From Hippopus hippopus (taxonomy: Eukaryota > Mollusca > Bivalvia > Cardiida > Cardiidae), in contig OX328101.1 in NCBI GenBank assembly GCA_946811185.2, positions 25,218,122-25,282,121 of the forward strand: 64,000 nucleotides of DNA, read 5' to 3'. Below are positions 21,240-32,685 of this stretch, one piece after another (position 1 is the stretch's first letter; each line of letters opens with the position of its first letter). The notes under the pieces are model-generated. The model made no database searches and was not told the DNA's origin. It saw only the letters and a program-made list of their open reading frames with translations. A program made the position numbers and the translations under genes.

Positions 21240-21665
21240 CTCAAAACAAGAGATATTTAAAGCATTGTGGCAATAGGAGAAAATGATGGTTTTCTCCTGT
21301 TTCCATTATGTTTTCAAAAGTATTTCTTCCAAACATTGAGCTAAATTGAAGATTCAGATACTTTGATAAATGACTGAAATGAACTTTATGAACGATTTAC
21401 ATATCTTCTTGCAAACAATTCAAACAATTCATGAATTCCAATAATTTTCTTCCATTGCACTGAATATAAAACAAAATGTCTCATTTGTGTTAGAAGCTTT
21501 CTGTTTGTATTTGTTTGAATGTGCATAAAAAGAGCAGTCTTCTTTTCCTACTCTGTTTACTACTCTTTCAAAGACAAATCACATCACTTGAGAAACATCT
21601 AACTTGATGTCTACAAATGCTTTTAAGTTGGCCAAGTCTTAATTCTTGTAATATAATAAAGAGTC
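21240..21665. mobile_element. TPM fragments
   Basis: A palindrome relic (GCATTGTGGCAATAGGAG…CTCCTGTTTCCATTATG) lies at 21265-21315. A 3' half (ACTCTTTCAAAGACAAATCA to ATAATAAAGAGTCAA) lies at 21545-21667. Confidence 0.5.
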
Positions 21666-21696
21666 AAAGTTAATAATTTTGAAATTTTAATTTCTG

Positions 21697-21945
21697 GCAA
21701 AAGGGGGCTTGATGCATCTCCTTGATGCATGATCCCAAGCAAGTCATCATATATGGTATCGATCCATAAAACCCATTATACATAACAACTGACTGAACCA
21801 TGAGGTACACATGTCATCTGATTTGCAAAAAATTAACCAACAGCAAAAAGTTTTGACTCAGGTCAGCCTGCTTGGATTGCGCAGGCTGACCCGAGTCAAT
21901 ACTTTTTGCAGATGCATTAAGCCCCCTTTTTGCAGAGCATGGCTC
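21697..21945 (+). mobile_element. GC-hp MITE, best copy
   Basis: Outer arms are TGGCAAAAGGGGGCTTGATG and GATGCATTAAGCCCCCTTTT. An inner hairpin pairs TTTTGACTCAGGTCAGCCTG with GCAGGCTGACCCGAGTCAAT, giving a double-stem structure of about 250 bp. Confidence 0.75.
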
Positions 21946-22112
21946 AAAATGGGATAAAATGACATGGACATTTTTTCTGGAGAAAGATAAATGATTTAGG
22001 CATAAGAGGACCAATAGCAGCCCTTCTGCTAATGAATAACCTTTAGAGTGCCAAATCAACCTAACAGATATTCTCTGTGTATGCAGAAATGAAACCAAAA
22101 TAGTTGCAGTAT

Positions 22113-22430
22113 TAACCCTTAGACTGCTAAGCGCGACTCACTGACCTTTTTGCGGACATTGTAGATCAAGATCAGACTGCACAGAACATGCAGTCTGATC
22201 TTGGATCTACACTGTCCGATGAGGAGATATCTTTCCCCCAAAAATACCTTTCAAACAGCAATACTAGGGTTTTTACTATTGGCTTAAAGGTTTCATTTTC
22301 TTTATTCAACAGGACAAAGATTAAGGTCCCTCTTGGCCAGTGTCTCAGCAAAGAAGACAGCATAGATCATAGATCAGACTGCATGAATTTTGCAGTCTAA
22401 TCTGATCCACACTGGCTGCAAAGCAACTGT
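22113..22430 (+). mobile_element. Two adjacent QG MITE copies
   Basis: The first has an almost perfect long hairpin: GTAGATCAAGATCAGACTGC, then ACAGAACA, then GCAGTCTGATCTTGGATCTA. The second (from about 22255) has GATCAGACTGCATGAATTTT followed by GCAGTCTAATC. Confidence 0.75.
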
Positions 22431-22440
22431 TTGTCAAGAA

Positions 22441-22671
22441 AAGCTCTTTACCCTTCACCACACAATCCAGTTTTAACAATCCCGATGAAGAAGCCTTTTG
22501 AAAACATTGTGGGAAAAGGAGAAAATGCTGGTAACCAGCATTTTCTCCTTTTCCTACAATGTTTTCTACCCTTCAAGACATGAATTTCATAATTTGTGTG
22601 ACACTTAAACAGTTGTCTGCAAATGCTTCCAATTTGGACAAGTCCAATATTTTGTCCTTTGGTAAAGATTT
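22441..22671 (+). mobile_element. TPM MITE copy
   Basis: Head CTTTACCCTTCACCACACAA, an almost intact palindrome centred near 22533, tail TTTGTCCTTTGGTAAAGATT. Confidence 0.82.
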
Positions 22672-24130
22672 AGGATTAACTTGCATGACAATAAACGAGA
22701 TTTCATCCTGAATGAAGAATTCATTTCCTGCTTATAAAGACTATTTTCCAGAATGAATGTCTCCAACAACATTGTAATAGACAGAGAGAGCAGAATTGAG
22801 TTTGCCTTGTCAAACAATTGCAGCACTTCAATTGTCCCATCCTCGCCAACAGAATAACAAAACTATCTTTCATTTTCAGGAGGAAGTAATTTTTTTGTTG
22901 TTATTTCTGTAGAATTTACATATTCATTGAGGAACTTTTTAGGTTTTACACTGTACATACACTATTCTATATTAATCTGGTTTTTCTAAAACCCAGACAG
23001 GGAAGGCTTTCAAAAACGTTGGAAAAGAAGAAAATGCTTTTAATTGCTCACAAAATAAGATTTTTTTTGTACACAGATGATTTTTTAATGGAGGACTTCA
23101 TTCTTTATTTCATGCTTTCCGGTAGTTTATCGAGAAATAATGGTGAAATATTTTTCAATATTTCATGGTTATGACCACTGAAAAATACCAATGTTATCTT
23201 CAAACTCTTCAACTGAAGGCGGAAACAGTAGTTCCGGGCACCAGTTGCCTAGGTAAAATGAGCGTGCCACTCAACCAGATGAGAATATGACATAATTTAC
23301 CCTACATTTCTCGAGCTTTACGAAATATTGTAATGCATTGTTACATGGATGGGTACGCCACGGGGCATTACAGTGTTGCATCCAGGATTTCTGCCAAGAG
23401 GGGGTGCTCCCCCATGAAATTAGCAAAAGGGGGGAAGGGTCTCATTCCAAAAAAAATGCTTTAGTTTTATGCACTGCTGTGATACTGAAAAAGACGTCAT
23501 TCCTATTTTCCTTTCCAAACTAGATCTATAACACAAGTTTCATAACCAAACAATGATGATGATAGTCCCTCAGTTTGAATGATTATCAACTGAATCGCCG
23601 TTACTTGACCAAGTTGGTTCCCGAATGACCTTCAGTTTGTTCTTCGCAGTTTTCACTCAATCTATCAAAGCCGGGGGTTGTCTCGTTTTTTAATCAAACA
23701 AATCCCTTAAAAATGTTCAAAATTCGTTTTAATGGCAAATTTAATCCTGCTTTAACACACCAGTCACAATGTTTAACACACTTAAAAGTCGCCGCGCAAA
23801 TATACTGTATTGTTTTTTAATCTGGAAACGTGTAATTATACATTCACTGTGCATGTGTAGAGAATAGTGGTTCCCTGCTTATTACATAAACTTCAATATT
23901 GAGATCGGACACCATTTGGAATTACTGTTCTTGAATAGTCTAAAAAAAGTGTCGAGTGTAATATCGATTGATGTAAGGAAGCTTCATCAGACTTTCCCGT
24001 TGTTTCAATAGATTGACTACGGCCCGACTATATTTTTTGTGCACAGTGGTTTCTTGTTTCTGCGCGAATTACAAGTCTTTGCGTGATTTCTCCCCCATCA
24101 AGTTCGTGAACTTGCTCAACAGAATAAAAA

Positions 24131-24958
24131 CAAGAGGGCCATGATGGCCCTGTATCACTCCACTGGCTATTAAGTAAAAACACTACAAGCCAAACATTAC
24201 AATATTCAGCAAATTGATTTCAAACACGAGGACATGCAAACATTTTTCTATCTTATCCTACGAGAAAGTTGTGATCCATGGGCAAAGCCAATTTTGATCG
24301 CAAAGCTATAATTATTTGAATCCTGGTGGAGGTCCACAATATAAAGCTCCATACCAAATAATTCAGTTCTTGAATGTTATAAACAAGAAGATTTTCAAAT
24401 TTTTCTCAATGAAAAGCCCTGTAAAACATGAAACCCATGAGACAGGGCTAAATCTAATAGCCTTAGTCTTTATAATGGTTAGTAACATGATGACTTAAGA
24501 TAGTTTTCATTACAAAAGCCCATGTAAAACTGGTGACCTTGTGTTCCGTGGTGTGGGGACAAACTTGGGTCAAGGACTATAATTTGGGCCCTCCTTGTAC
24601 TGGCCCACTAGATAAAGCTACATGCAAAATTTGGTAGACCCCATGGCTATTATTTGAAGGAACTTGGTAGAGGCCCACTAAATACAGCTACATGCCAAAT
24701 TTGGTAGCCCTAGGCCTTACAGTTTCAGAGAAGAAGATTTTTGAAAATTTTCTATATTTTTCAGTTTTGTTGCCATGGCAACCAGAGTTTTTGAAGGAAT
24801 AAAATTCTGTCATGGGATTCTGAAGAAGACCATGGCAGGATCATTTCTTTGAAGTTTCATCAAAATTGGATAAGTAGTTTCAGAGATGTTTGAAATAAAA
24901 GTTAATGCACGCACGGACAGATGGACGGACGGACCTTCAGTGCCAGTAAAAAACAAGT
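24131..24958 (+). repeat. AHT element
   Basis: It starts CAAGAGGGCCATGATGGCCC, has units with CTAGATAAAGCTACATGC and a perfect GTTGCCATGGCAAC at 24769-24782. It ends in GGACAGATGGACGGACGGAC without the usual terminal hairpin. The first 312 bp recur at 32686-32997 with about four differences. Confidence 0.8.
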
Positions 24959-24991
24959 ATATACATCAATCTTAGTTTGAAATATATCTTT

Positions 24992-25187
24992 TTAACCTAT
25001 TACCAGACAATCCCTACTTTTGATGACCCTGAGAAAGAAGGCTTTAGAAAAGCATTTTCTCCTTTTCTTACAATGTTTTCTACTGTTCACAAAACAAATT
25101 TCAAATTTTCAATCACTTTTATTTTGTCGTCTGCAAGTGCTTTCGATTTAGACAAGCCTAAAATATTATCGTTTGGTAATGAGTTAC
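24992..25187 (+). mobile_element. TPM MITE with half the palindrome deleted
   Basis: It begins at TTAA and ends TCGTTTGGTAATGAGTTAC. GGCTTTAGAAAAGCATTTTC shows that the left arm and centre are lost, leaving the right arm only. Confidence 0.8.
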
Positions 25188-25396
25188 ATGTGTGCTAACA
25201 ATTGTCATAATAAATCACTAAGATTTTTTTTCAAACTTATTTTATTAATACTTTTTCTAAGCTAGTCATCATCAAACAGTAGACATGGTGTATTAATATG
25301 AACACTTCATAGTTTGTAAACACAGTCAGATATGTGGAGGATAATTTTTTGTTTTGGTGTATGATTGAAAATTCTTTTATTGAGTTGAAACAAATG

Positions 25397-26926
25397 CTAA
25401 AAGCTCCCCTTGAGCACGTTGTGCTCAAATGAGCTAAAAAGTTAACATACGGATGGACGCACAATGGACAACGGGCCATAACATAAGCCTGCTGGCCTTC
25501 GGCCAGTGGAGCTAAAAAACTTGTCTAGCACCAATCATGTTATCACTGCAGCTTGATAATCAAGGGAGGTAAATAGTAACGAACTTTATCTTTCATAAAA
25601 AGAGTTATTTCCCTTGATTAATGTTTAAATTGAAGTGACAATATTTTGAAGCCCATGTTAAACTTGCGATCCCTGGAATGAAGGCAATTTTGACCCCAGA
25701 CCTACAATATGAAACTAGAATGTGTGGTTATAAACAAAAAGATTTTTTAATCTTGCCCAATAAAAAGTCATGTAAAACAAGTTTGCTGAATAAAAGGCCC
25801 TGTAAAATATGTGATCCATGACACAGGTTTATCAAGTTTTCACTATAAAAGCCAATGTAAAACTTGTGACCCCTGGTGTGGAGTCAAACTTGACCCCCAA
25901 AGTTAAAATTTGGGCCCTCTTGGTAGAGGCCCATTATATAAAGTTACATGCAAAATTTGGTAGCCCTAGGCCTAAATATGGCTATGTACAAGTAGATTAT
26001 TAAAGTTTCCTTATATAAGACCATGTAGAACTTGTGACCCCCTGGGGTGGGGCTACATTTGACCCCCTGGGCTATAATTTGGGCACCCTTGATAGAGACC
26101 CCCTAGATAAAGCTAAATGCAAAATTTGATAGCCCTAGCCCTTATAGCTAGATGCGAAAGATTTTCCTATATAAGCCCGCCCATGTAAAACATGTTACCC
26201 CCCGGAGCGAAGTCAAATTTGACCCTCGGCTATAATTTGGACACCCTTGGTACAGGTCCACTAGATAAAGCTACATGCCAAATTTGGTCACCCTAGGCCC
26301 CATGGCTAGGTCAAAGAAGAATTTTAAAGTTCTCCCTATATAAGCCCATGTAAAACTTGTTATATAAGCCCATGTAAAACTTGTTACCCCCGGGCAGGGC
26401 CTAATTTGACCCCAGGGCTATAATTTGAACAATCTTGGCAGAGGTCCACTAGATAAAGCTACATGCCAAATTTGGTAGCTCTAGGCCCTATGGCTAGGTA
26501 GAAGAGGAATTTTAAAGTTCTCCCTAAATAAGCCCATGTATAACTTGTAACCCCCAGGGCGCGGCCAATTTTGACCCCAGGGCTATAAATTGAAGAAACT
26601 TGGTAGAGGTCCACTAGATAAAGCTACATGCCAAATTTGGTAGCCCTTGGCCTTATGGTTTCAGACAAGAAGATTTTCAAAGATTTTCAAAATTTTTCAG
26701 TTTTGTTGCCATGGCAACCAGAGTTTTTGAAGGAATTAAATTCTTTCAAGAAATTCTGAAGAGGACCATGGCAGGATCATTTCTGTGAAGTTTCATCAAA
26801 ATTGGACAGGTAGTTTCAGAGAAGAAGACGTTTTTAAAAAAAAGTTAACGCACGGACGGACGGACGCACGACGGACAACAGGCCATGACATAAGCCCGCT
26901 GGCCTTCGGCCAGTGGAGCTAAAAAA
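25397..26926 (+). repeat. AHT elements, tandem units of about 165 bp
   Basis: It opens with an AHT end (GAGCACGTTGTGCTC hairpin, GCTAAAAA), then GGACGCACAATGGACAACGG and the CTGGCCTTCGGCCAG hairpin. About six units follow, with CATGTAAAACTTGTGACCCC and ATAAAGCTACATGCCAAATT. It has GTTGCCATGGCAAC at 26705-26718 and a final hairpin at about 26900-26916. A near-identical copy lies at 33545-34896. Confidence 0.82.
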
Positions 26927-27130
26927 GGGGGATTTTGGCAATCACGTGGCCTGGATGCAACACTGGAATTACCTAAAAGAACTAATAAAAAAGAAATAAA
27001 TTTCAATCTTTCACCGAAAAAAAAACAAATATCCTCTATTTCTTTGGTGATTGTTTTTGAAGAACATTATAACAGTACAGAAGTCTTGTTCACCGAAGAA
27101 TGTATCTGATCCCTCCAAAAATACAGGAAG

Positions 27131-27674
27131 ATTGATTGATTGATTGATTGATTGACTGATTGATTGTTTGGTGTCTTGACCCTTTACCACACAATCCCGA
27201 CTTTTAACGACCCTAAGAAAGAGACCTTTTGAAAACATTATGGGAAAAGGAGAAAATGCTGGTAACCAGCATTTTCTCCTTTTCCCACAATGTTTTCTAC
27301 CCTTCCCAAAGCAAATTCCATTTTTGAGTCAAAGTAATTTTGATGTCTGCAAATGCTTTCAATTTGGACTTGCCCAAAATTTTGTCATCTGGTAAAGAGT
27401 TGAGCCATTTTTAACATTATCTCAGTTATATTGCGGCACCTATCCATGCTTTCCTTGAGTCTGTTTTACCAGTACTCGGCACAATTTTCTTTCCAAGCCA
27501 CTGGATGTTTTCCCACATAACCATCGTCAAGACAATGGGCTGTGGTGGGAGAAGAATGAATCCTGTCGCAATGACGATCATCAATCCTCCAAAAGAAATT
27601 GGCCGAGCCAGGGATCAAACCCACGACCCCATGTTCTCAAGTCCTGCACCCTACCAACTGAGCTACTGGGGCTC
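27131..27674 (-). mobile_element. tRNA-derived SINE split by a TPM
   Basis: On the minus strand the head carries an A box TAGCTCAGTTGG (27665-27654) and a B box with GGGTTTGATCCC (27622-27611). The body is like the SINE at 17135 and it ends in (AATC)n at 27131-27166. A TPM occupies 27180-27399. It is the most complete head of this SINE family in the window. Confidence 0.85.
27176..27403 (+). mobile_element. TPM MITE inside a SINE, TTGA on both sides
   Basis: It is 228 bp with TTGA instead of TTAA at both flanks, and an intact palindrome with centre GGTAACC. The other SINE copy reads GGTGTTTAACACC at this point, so the insertion used the TTAA-equivalent position. Confidence 0.92.
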
Positions 27675-27843
27675 AACAAGTAGAGAAAGAAAGCATATCA
27701 GTAATTACAATATTCAGTAGCTGTCAAGTCAATGATGCGCTCCTAGTTTCTGACAATTATTTATTAGCAAATGGGCTTATTATAAGAGTATGCAAAAAAT
27801 GGCTTTCAGAAGATGAAAAAAAAAAAAGAATTATTTCAATGCT

Positions 27844-28072
27844 TAAGCCTTTACCACACAATCCCCAGACCACAATAACCTAGAGCAAGAAGGCGTTCAA
27901 AAACATTAAAAATTGGGGAAAGAATGCTAGTAACTAGCATTTTCTCCTTCTCCCACAATATTTTCTACCCTTTCAAAGACAAATGTCAACATTTAAGCCA
28001 TTTTTGATTTGTCAACTGCAAATGCTACTAATTTTGGACAATTTTAAAATTTTGATGTCTGGTAAAGAATTA
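27844..28072 (+). mobile_element. TPM MITE copy with symmetric centre change
   Basis: Head TTAAGCCTTTACCACACAAT. The centre reads GCTAGTAACTAGC instead of GCTGGTAACCAGC, with both arms changed. Confidence 0.82.
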
Positions 28073-28076
28073 TCAC

Positions 28077-28307
28077 CTGACTCTTTACCAAACGACAAAA
28101 TTTTAGACTTGTTGCAATTGAAAGCTTTTACAGACGACTAATTAAATGTGACTAAAATGATGAAATTTGTCTGTGACACGGTAGAAAACATTGTGGGAAC
28201 AGGAGAAAATGCTGGTTACCAGTATTTTCTCCTTTTCCCACAATGTTTTCAAAAGCTTTCTGCTCCAGGGTCGTTAAAAGTCAGGATTGTGTGGTAAAGA
28301 GTTAACC
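28077..28307 (-). mobile_element. TPM MITE, reverse
   Basis: It starts CTCTTTACCAAACGACAAAA, centre GGTTACC, and ends GGATTGTGTGGTAAAGAG at a TTAA shared with the next copy. Confidence 0.87.
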
Positions 28308-28532
28308 CTTTAGCAGAAAACAAAATTTTAGTTTATTCCAAATTGAGAGCATTTGCAGATGACAATTTCAATGTGGCTTAAATGGTGCAATTTTTCTTTG
28401 ATAGGGTAAAAAACATTGTGGGGAAAAGGAGAAAATGCTGGTTACCAGCATTTTCTCCTTTTCCCCACCATGTTTTCAAAAGGCTTCTTTCCCAGGGTTG
28501 TTAAAAGTCGGCTTTGTGCGGTAAAGGGTTAG
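28304..28532 (-). mobile_element. TPM MITE, reverse, tandem with the previous copy
   Basis: It is 229 bp. It has GTGGGGAAAAGG and CCTTTTCCCCAC, an extra base pair gained in both palindrome arms. Confidence 0.88.
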
Positions 28533-28867
28533 AGATGTATCTTTACTCGTTTTCATATTCAGCAATTTTTTTTAACCCATTTCTACCTTATTTAATGAAG
28601 CTATAATCATTCTTGTATCTTCATGCCCTATATTGCCCCTGACTTATGCAACATTGCAAAGATTACGACTGATAGAAAATGCATTTCATATTTTGGAGGG
28701 CTTCAAAGCAAATGCTGTTGTCATTTCTGGTATTAAATGGGGACAAATCCCTTGTTTTTTCTATTCCAAATATATTGATAATCTATGTACATTTACACAG
28801 CTGAGCCATTCTACACACATCAACATTTTAACAGAATTTTTTCCTCGCTACCTGTAAGGATGTATCT

Positions 28868-28950
28868 GTAAATTTCAAAGCACATTGTAGATCAAGACTA
28901 CAGGGGATATGAGGTCTGATACTGGATCTAACATGTCCGCTTTTCTATAC
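28868..28950 (+). mobile_element. QG MITE fragment
   Basis: GTAGATCAAGACTACAGGGG and GGTCTGATACTGGATCTAAC preserve the hairpin outline. Confidence 0.5.
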
Positions 28951-29475
28951 TGTCAAATATGGTGGAAAGCCTGCCTGGAAAGTCCCTTTTATTTATCTTA
29001 ACCATTGACGGTAAGTCCTAAAACTGCTAAATGATTCAAATGGAAATTTGCAGCCAAAAGCAAAATTATATCTCTAGAAAATCTGACCATATTGGACCAT
29101 GCAGATTTAACATGTAACCCGACCTTTATCTATATTGTTGTTAAAGTACAAAGAAGCCGTCTTCACAATGTTAGGGTTTAAGAAATTGCTGAGGCAGGCA
29201 TACCTATCAGTCTCAAAAGTTCTCAGAGTATGTTTAGGAAAGAAATCAATTTAGTTTCAGGCAAGATAACATCAGCATTAAATATTCATCGTTAGTGACA
29301 GTTTGTCCTACAGAGCACTGACTTAAAGTAACAGAAATAGAAACTGAGAAAGAGTAACTGTCACAGTAAAACGTTGAAAAGGCAAATATCATTGAGTTGA
29401 AATAGATTTCAGAGTCAAACATTTTTCTTGAAAAAAAAAAGAGTACTTTAAGTTGAAGTTAACTCTTAGTAAGCT

Positions 29476-29691
29476 GGTGTCCGTGGTCGTGAGGTAGAGC
29501 GTCAGCCTCGTAACCAAAAGGTCTCGAGTTCGATCCCCGGGAGTGGGTGTCAACTTTGGGATTTTTCATTGGCCCACACATTCGGCGCGAGTACTGGACC
29601 AGGTGTAGTTCCCAGGAAGCAGAATCGAGAGAGGTTAGTATAAGTTGACAGAACTTGTTTCTCAATCGATGTAAAATAAATATGTTTAAAC
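29476..29691 (+). mobile_element. tRNA-derived SINE with perfect 9-bp duplication
   Basis: TAGTAAGCT lies at 29467-29475 and 29692-29700. The head has an A-box-like TGGTCGTGAGGT and a B box GGTCTCGAGTTCGATCC. The 3' end is AATAAATATGTTTAAAC. The body differs from the other SINEs, so this is a separate, apparently young family. Confidence 0.9.
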
Positions 29692-29749
29692 TAGTAAGCT
29701 AAAATCCAAAAAATTCCTGCTATTTTGCACACTTTACTGCATTGCATAT

Positions 29750-30010
29750 TAACTCGTTACTGAAGAATCCTGCGTTTTCAAAATCCTTAAGAAGAAGGCT
29801 TTAAAATACATTCTGGAAGTAAATTTTTGTCAAAATTAAAAGCATTTTTCAGACAAAAATTTAAATGTAGACTAAAAGATGGTTTATGTCTTTAAAATGA
29901 TAAAAGAAGGAAATGGTGCTTATTAAAATTTTTTCTGTTTCCTAAAATGTTTTCAAAACTTGGTGTCCCTCATTTTCACAATTAAGGATAAGGCACCTTA
30001 ATGCTTCTAA
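29750..30010. mobile_element. Degenerate TPM remnants
   Basis: TTAACTCGTTACTGAAGAAT begins a plus copy truncated after ATACATTCTGG. A reverse copy follows from AAAGCATTTTTCAGACAAAA to TCCTAAAATGTTTTCAAAAC. Confidence 0.5.
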
Positions 30011-30229
30011 TGCAACATGGAATAAAATTTCTTGTTAGTTGATTAATAAGGATTTATACTGATATAATACTTTGCACATTTTTAACCAACTAGAAATTCC
30101 TTTGATGTCTATCTTGAAATTATTTGTTGATACTTTTGTTAGTTTCCTGAAAAGGGAAGTAATTATTCCCTTTGTAATGAGAATATAGTGGTTTAGATTT
30201 ATAAATGATAATTCTAAGAAGGAACAAGA

Positions 30230-30665
30230 GGGCCAAGATGGCCCTGGATTGCTCATCTGAATTTTTGAGAGGACCACAACCAACTTTTTTTAAAATATTG
30301 AAATTTTGGAAACAAAATCAGTATTTTGCCAAGCAATTATAAAAAGGTCACCTGTAAAAATCATTTCAAAATCTGTCACCACCCCTACAATCATCACCAC
30401 AGCCATGTTTTTGACGAATCAGAATTCTGCAAATAAATTTTAGGATAGGTCACCCAAAGACCTTATCTTGAACAAGAGCACATGCCTGATAGTGGCTAAA
30501 AATATTAAGTTGAACAAGAGCACCTCATGAGAGTGCCAATGATTGGCTGTTGGAACCTTGCTAGATAGTAAAATAAAATCCCAAGTCGCAAAAAGGGCAT
30601 AATTTGGACAAAACAATTTTGGAGTTAACTGCCCTTGTTCTATGGGTTGCTTTTTACTAGTGAAC
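30230..30665 (+). repeat. AHT 5' end fragments
   Basis: ACAAGAGGGCCAAGATGGCC at about 30232 and two AACAAGAGCAC starts at about 30470-30530. The last has the hairpin CACCTCATGAGAGTGCC and CAATGATTGGCTG. Confidence 0.6.
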
Positions 30666-30899
30666 AATTATTCCGAGTTTTAAGTATATGTGTTGAGTGG
30701 AAGCTGAGATATAACAAAATGTCAAAGTTTTTGCACAACAACAACAACAATGCAGATGACGCCAACAGGGCTATGTCAATACCTCGATGTTTTCTTTGAA
30801 AACAGCTAAGCTAAATAAGGGGTATAATATAAGGATCATTTCTGTGAAATAACTTCAAAATCTGAATAGTGTTTCAGAGAAGACAAAATTTTTAAGAAT

Positions 30900-32685
30900 T
30901 TCTTCATGTCCTCAGAGAGCAAATAGCTTCCACCCACCACAGCCATGTTTCTTGACAGATCAAAATTTCGCGAATAAAATTTCAAAAGGGGCACCTCAGG
31001 AACATTTCTGTGAAATTATTTCAAAATCTGACAAGTGGTTTAGGAGAAGAAGAATTTCAAAGAATTTTTCTAAGTCCATACAGTGCAAAGATGCCCATCC
31101 CCACCCAGGCCATGTTTTTCGACGGATCAAAATTACACAAACTAACTTTAAAAAGGGTTACCCAAGGAACATATCCGTGAAATTATTTCAAAATCTGACC
31201 AGTGGTTTCAGAGGAGAAGATCATCAAAGAATTTCTTGGAAAATTCCATTTGGTTGCCATGGCAACCAGAGTTTTTGATGAATCAAATTCTGTGAACAAT
31301 TTTCAAAGGGGATGTCCAACGGAACATTCCAGCCAAGTTTGGTCCAAATCGGCCAAGCTGTTTAGGAGGGGAAGATGTTTAAAGAATTGTTGACACCGCT
31401 GGACACCAAGAGCCCCCCCCCCTCCATCACGGCCATGTTTTTTAACGGATCAAAATTTCGCCAACAGTTTTTGAAAAGGGTCACTCGAGGAACATATCTG
31501 TGAAATTATTTCAAAATCTGACAAGCGGTTTCAGAGAAGATTTTCAAAGAATTTCTTGGAAAATTCCATATGGTTGCCATGGCAACCAGAGTTTTTGATG
31601 AAATCAAATTCTGTGAACAATTTTTAAAAGAAGACTTCCCAAGGAACATTCCAGCCAAGTTTGGTCCAAATCGGCCAAGTGGTGTAGGAGGAGAAGATGT
31701 TTAAAGAATTGTTGACACCGCTGGACGCCAAGAGCCCCCCCCCTCCATCACGGCCATGTTTTTCGACGGATCAAAATTTCGCGAACAGTTTTTGAAAAGG
31801 GTCACTCAAGGAACATATCTGTGAAATTATTTCAAAATCTGACCACCAGTCTCAGAGGAGGAGATTTTCATAGAATTGTTGACACCGCTGGACGCCAAGA
31901 GCCCCCCCCCTCCACCACAGCCATGTTTTTCGTTGGATCAAAATTTCGCGAACACTTTTTGAAAAGGGTCACCCAAGGAACATATCTGTGAAATTATTTC
32001 AAAATCTGACCAGCGGGTTTCAGAGGAGAAGATTTTTAAAGAATTTCTTGGAAAATTCCATTTGGTTGCCATGACAAACAGAATTTTTGATGAAATCAAA
32101 TTCTGTGAACAATTTTTTTAAAGAGGACCTCCCTAGGAACATTCCAGCCAAGTTTGGTCCAAATCGGCCAAGCGGTTTAGGAGCAGAAGATGTTTAAAGA
32201 ATTGTTGACACCGCTGGACGCCAAGAGCCCCCCCTCCACCACGGCCATGTTTTTCGACGGATCAAAATTTCGCGAACAATTTTTGAAAAGGGTCACCCAA
32301 GGAACAGATCTGTGAAATTATTTCAAAATCTGACCACCAGTTTCACAGGAGAAGATTTTTATAGAATTGTTGACACCGATGGACGCCAAGAGCCCCCCCC
32401 TCCACCACGGCCATGTTTTTCTACGAATCAAAATTTCGCGAACACTTTTTGAAAAGGGTCACCCAAGGAACATATCTGTGAAATTACTTCAAAATCTCAC
32501 CAGCGGTTTCAGAGGAGAAGATTTTTAAAGAATTTCTTGAAAAATTCCATTTGGTTGCCATGGCAACCAGAGTTTTTGATGAAATCAAATTTTGTGAACA
32601 GTTTTTAAAGAGGACCTCCCAAGGAACATTCCAGCCAAGTTTGGTCCAAATCAGCCAAGCGGTTTAGGAGGAGAAGATGTTTAAA
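30900..32685 (+). repeat. AHT tandem array with CCACCACGGCCATG units
   Basis: Units of roughly 150 and 310 bp repeat GGATCAAAATTTCGCGAACA, AAGGAACATATCTGTGAAAT and TTTCAAAATCTGACCAGCGG. Longer units add TTCCATTTGGTTGCCATGGC and TTCCAGCCAAGTTTGGTCCA. Perfect X-box palindromes are at 31253-31266, 31573-31586 and 32554-32567. C-runs of 7-9 bases recur just before each CCATC/CCACC start. Confidence 0.82.

Larger units (their letters stand above)
23371..26965. mobile_element. CAGTG-terminated DNA transposon loaded with nested repeats
   Basis: Both ends read CAGTGTTGCATCCAGG inward, a perfect 16-bp inverted repeat. Flanks are GCATTA and GAATTA, a 6-bp duplication with one mismatch. The interior from 24131 to 26926 is AHT and TPM sequence inserted later; about 760 bp at the left belongs to the element. 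Termini are hAT-like; no transposase was seen. Confidence 0.8.

Noticed and set aside
29476..29560. Possible tRNA gene (also 27606-27674 and 38940-39000)
   Set aside because: Internal A and B boxes are present, but the acceptor and anticodon stems do not close and each continues into a SINE body with target duplications.
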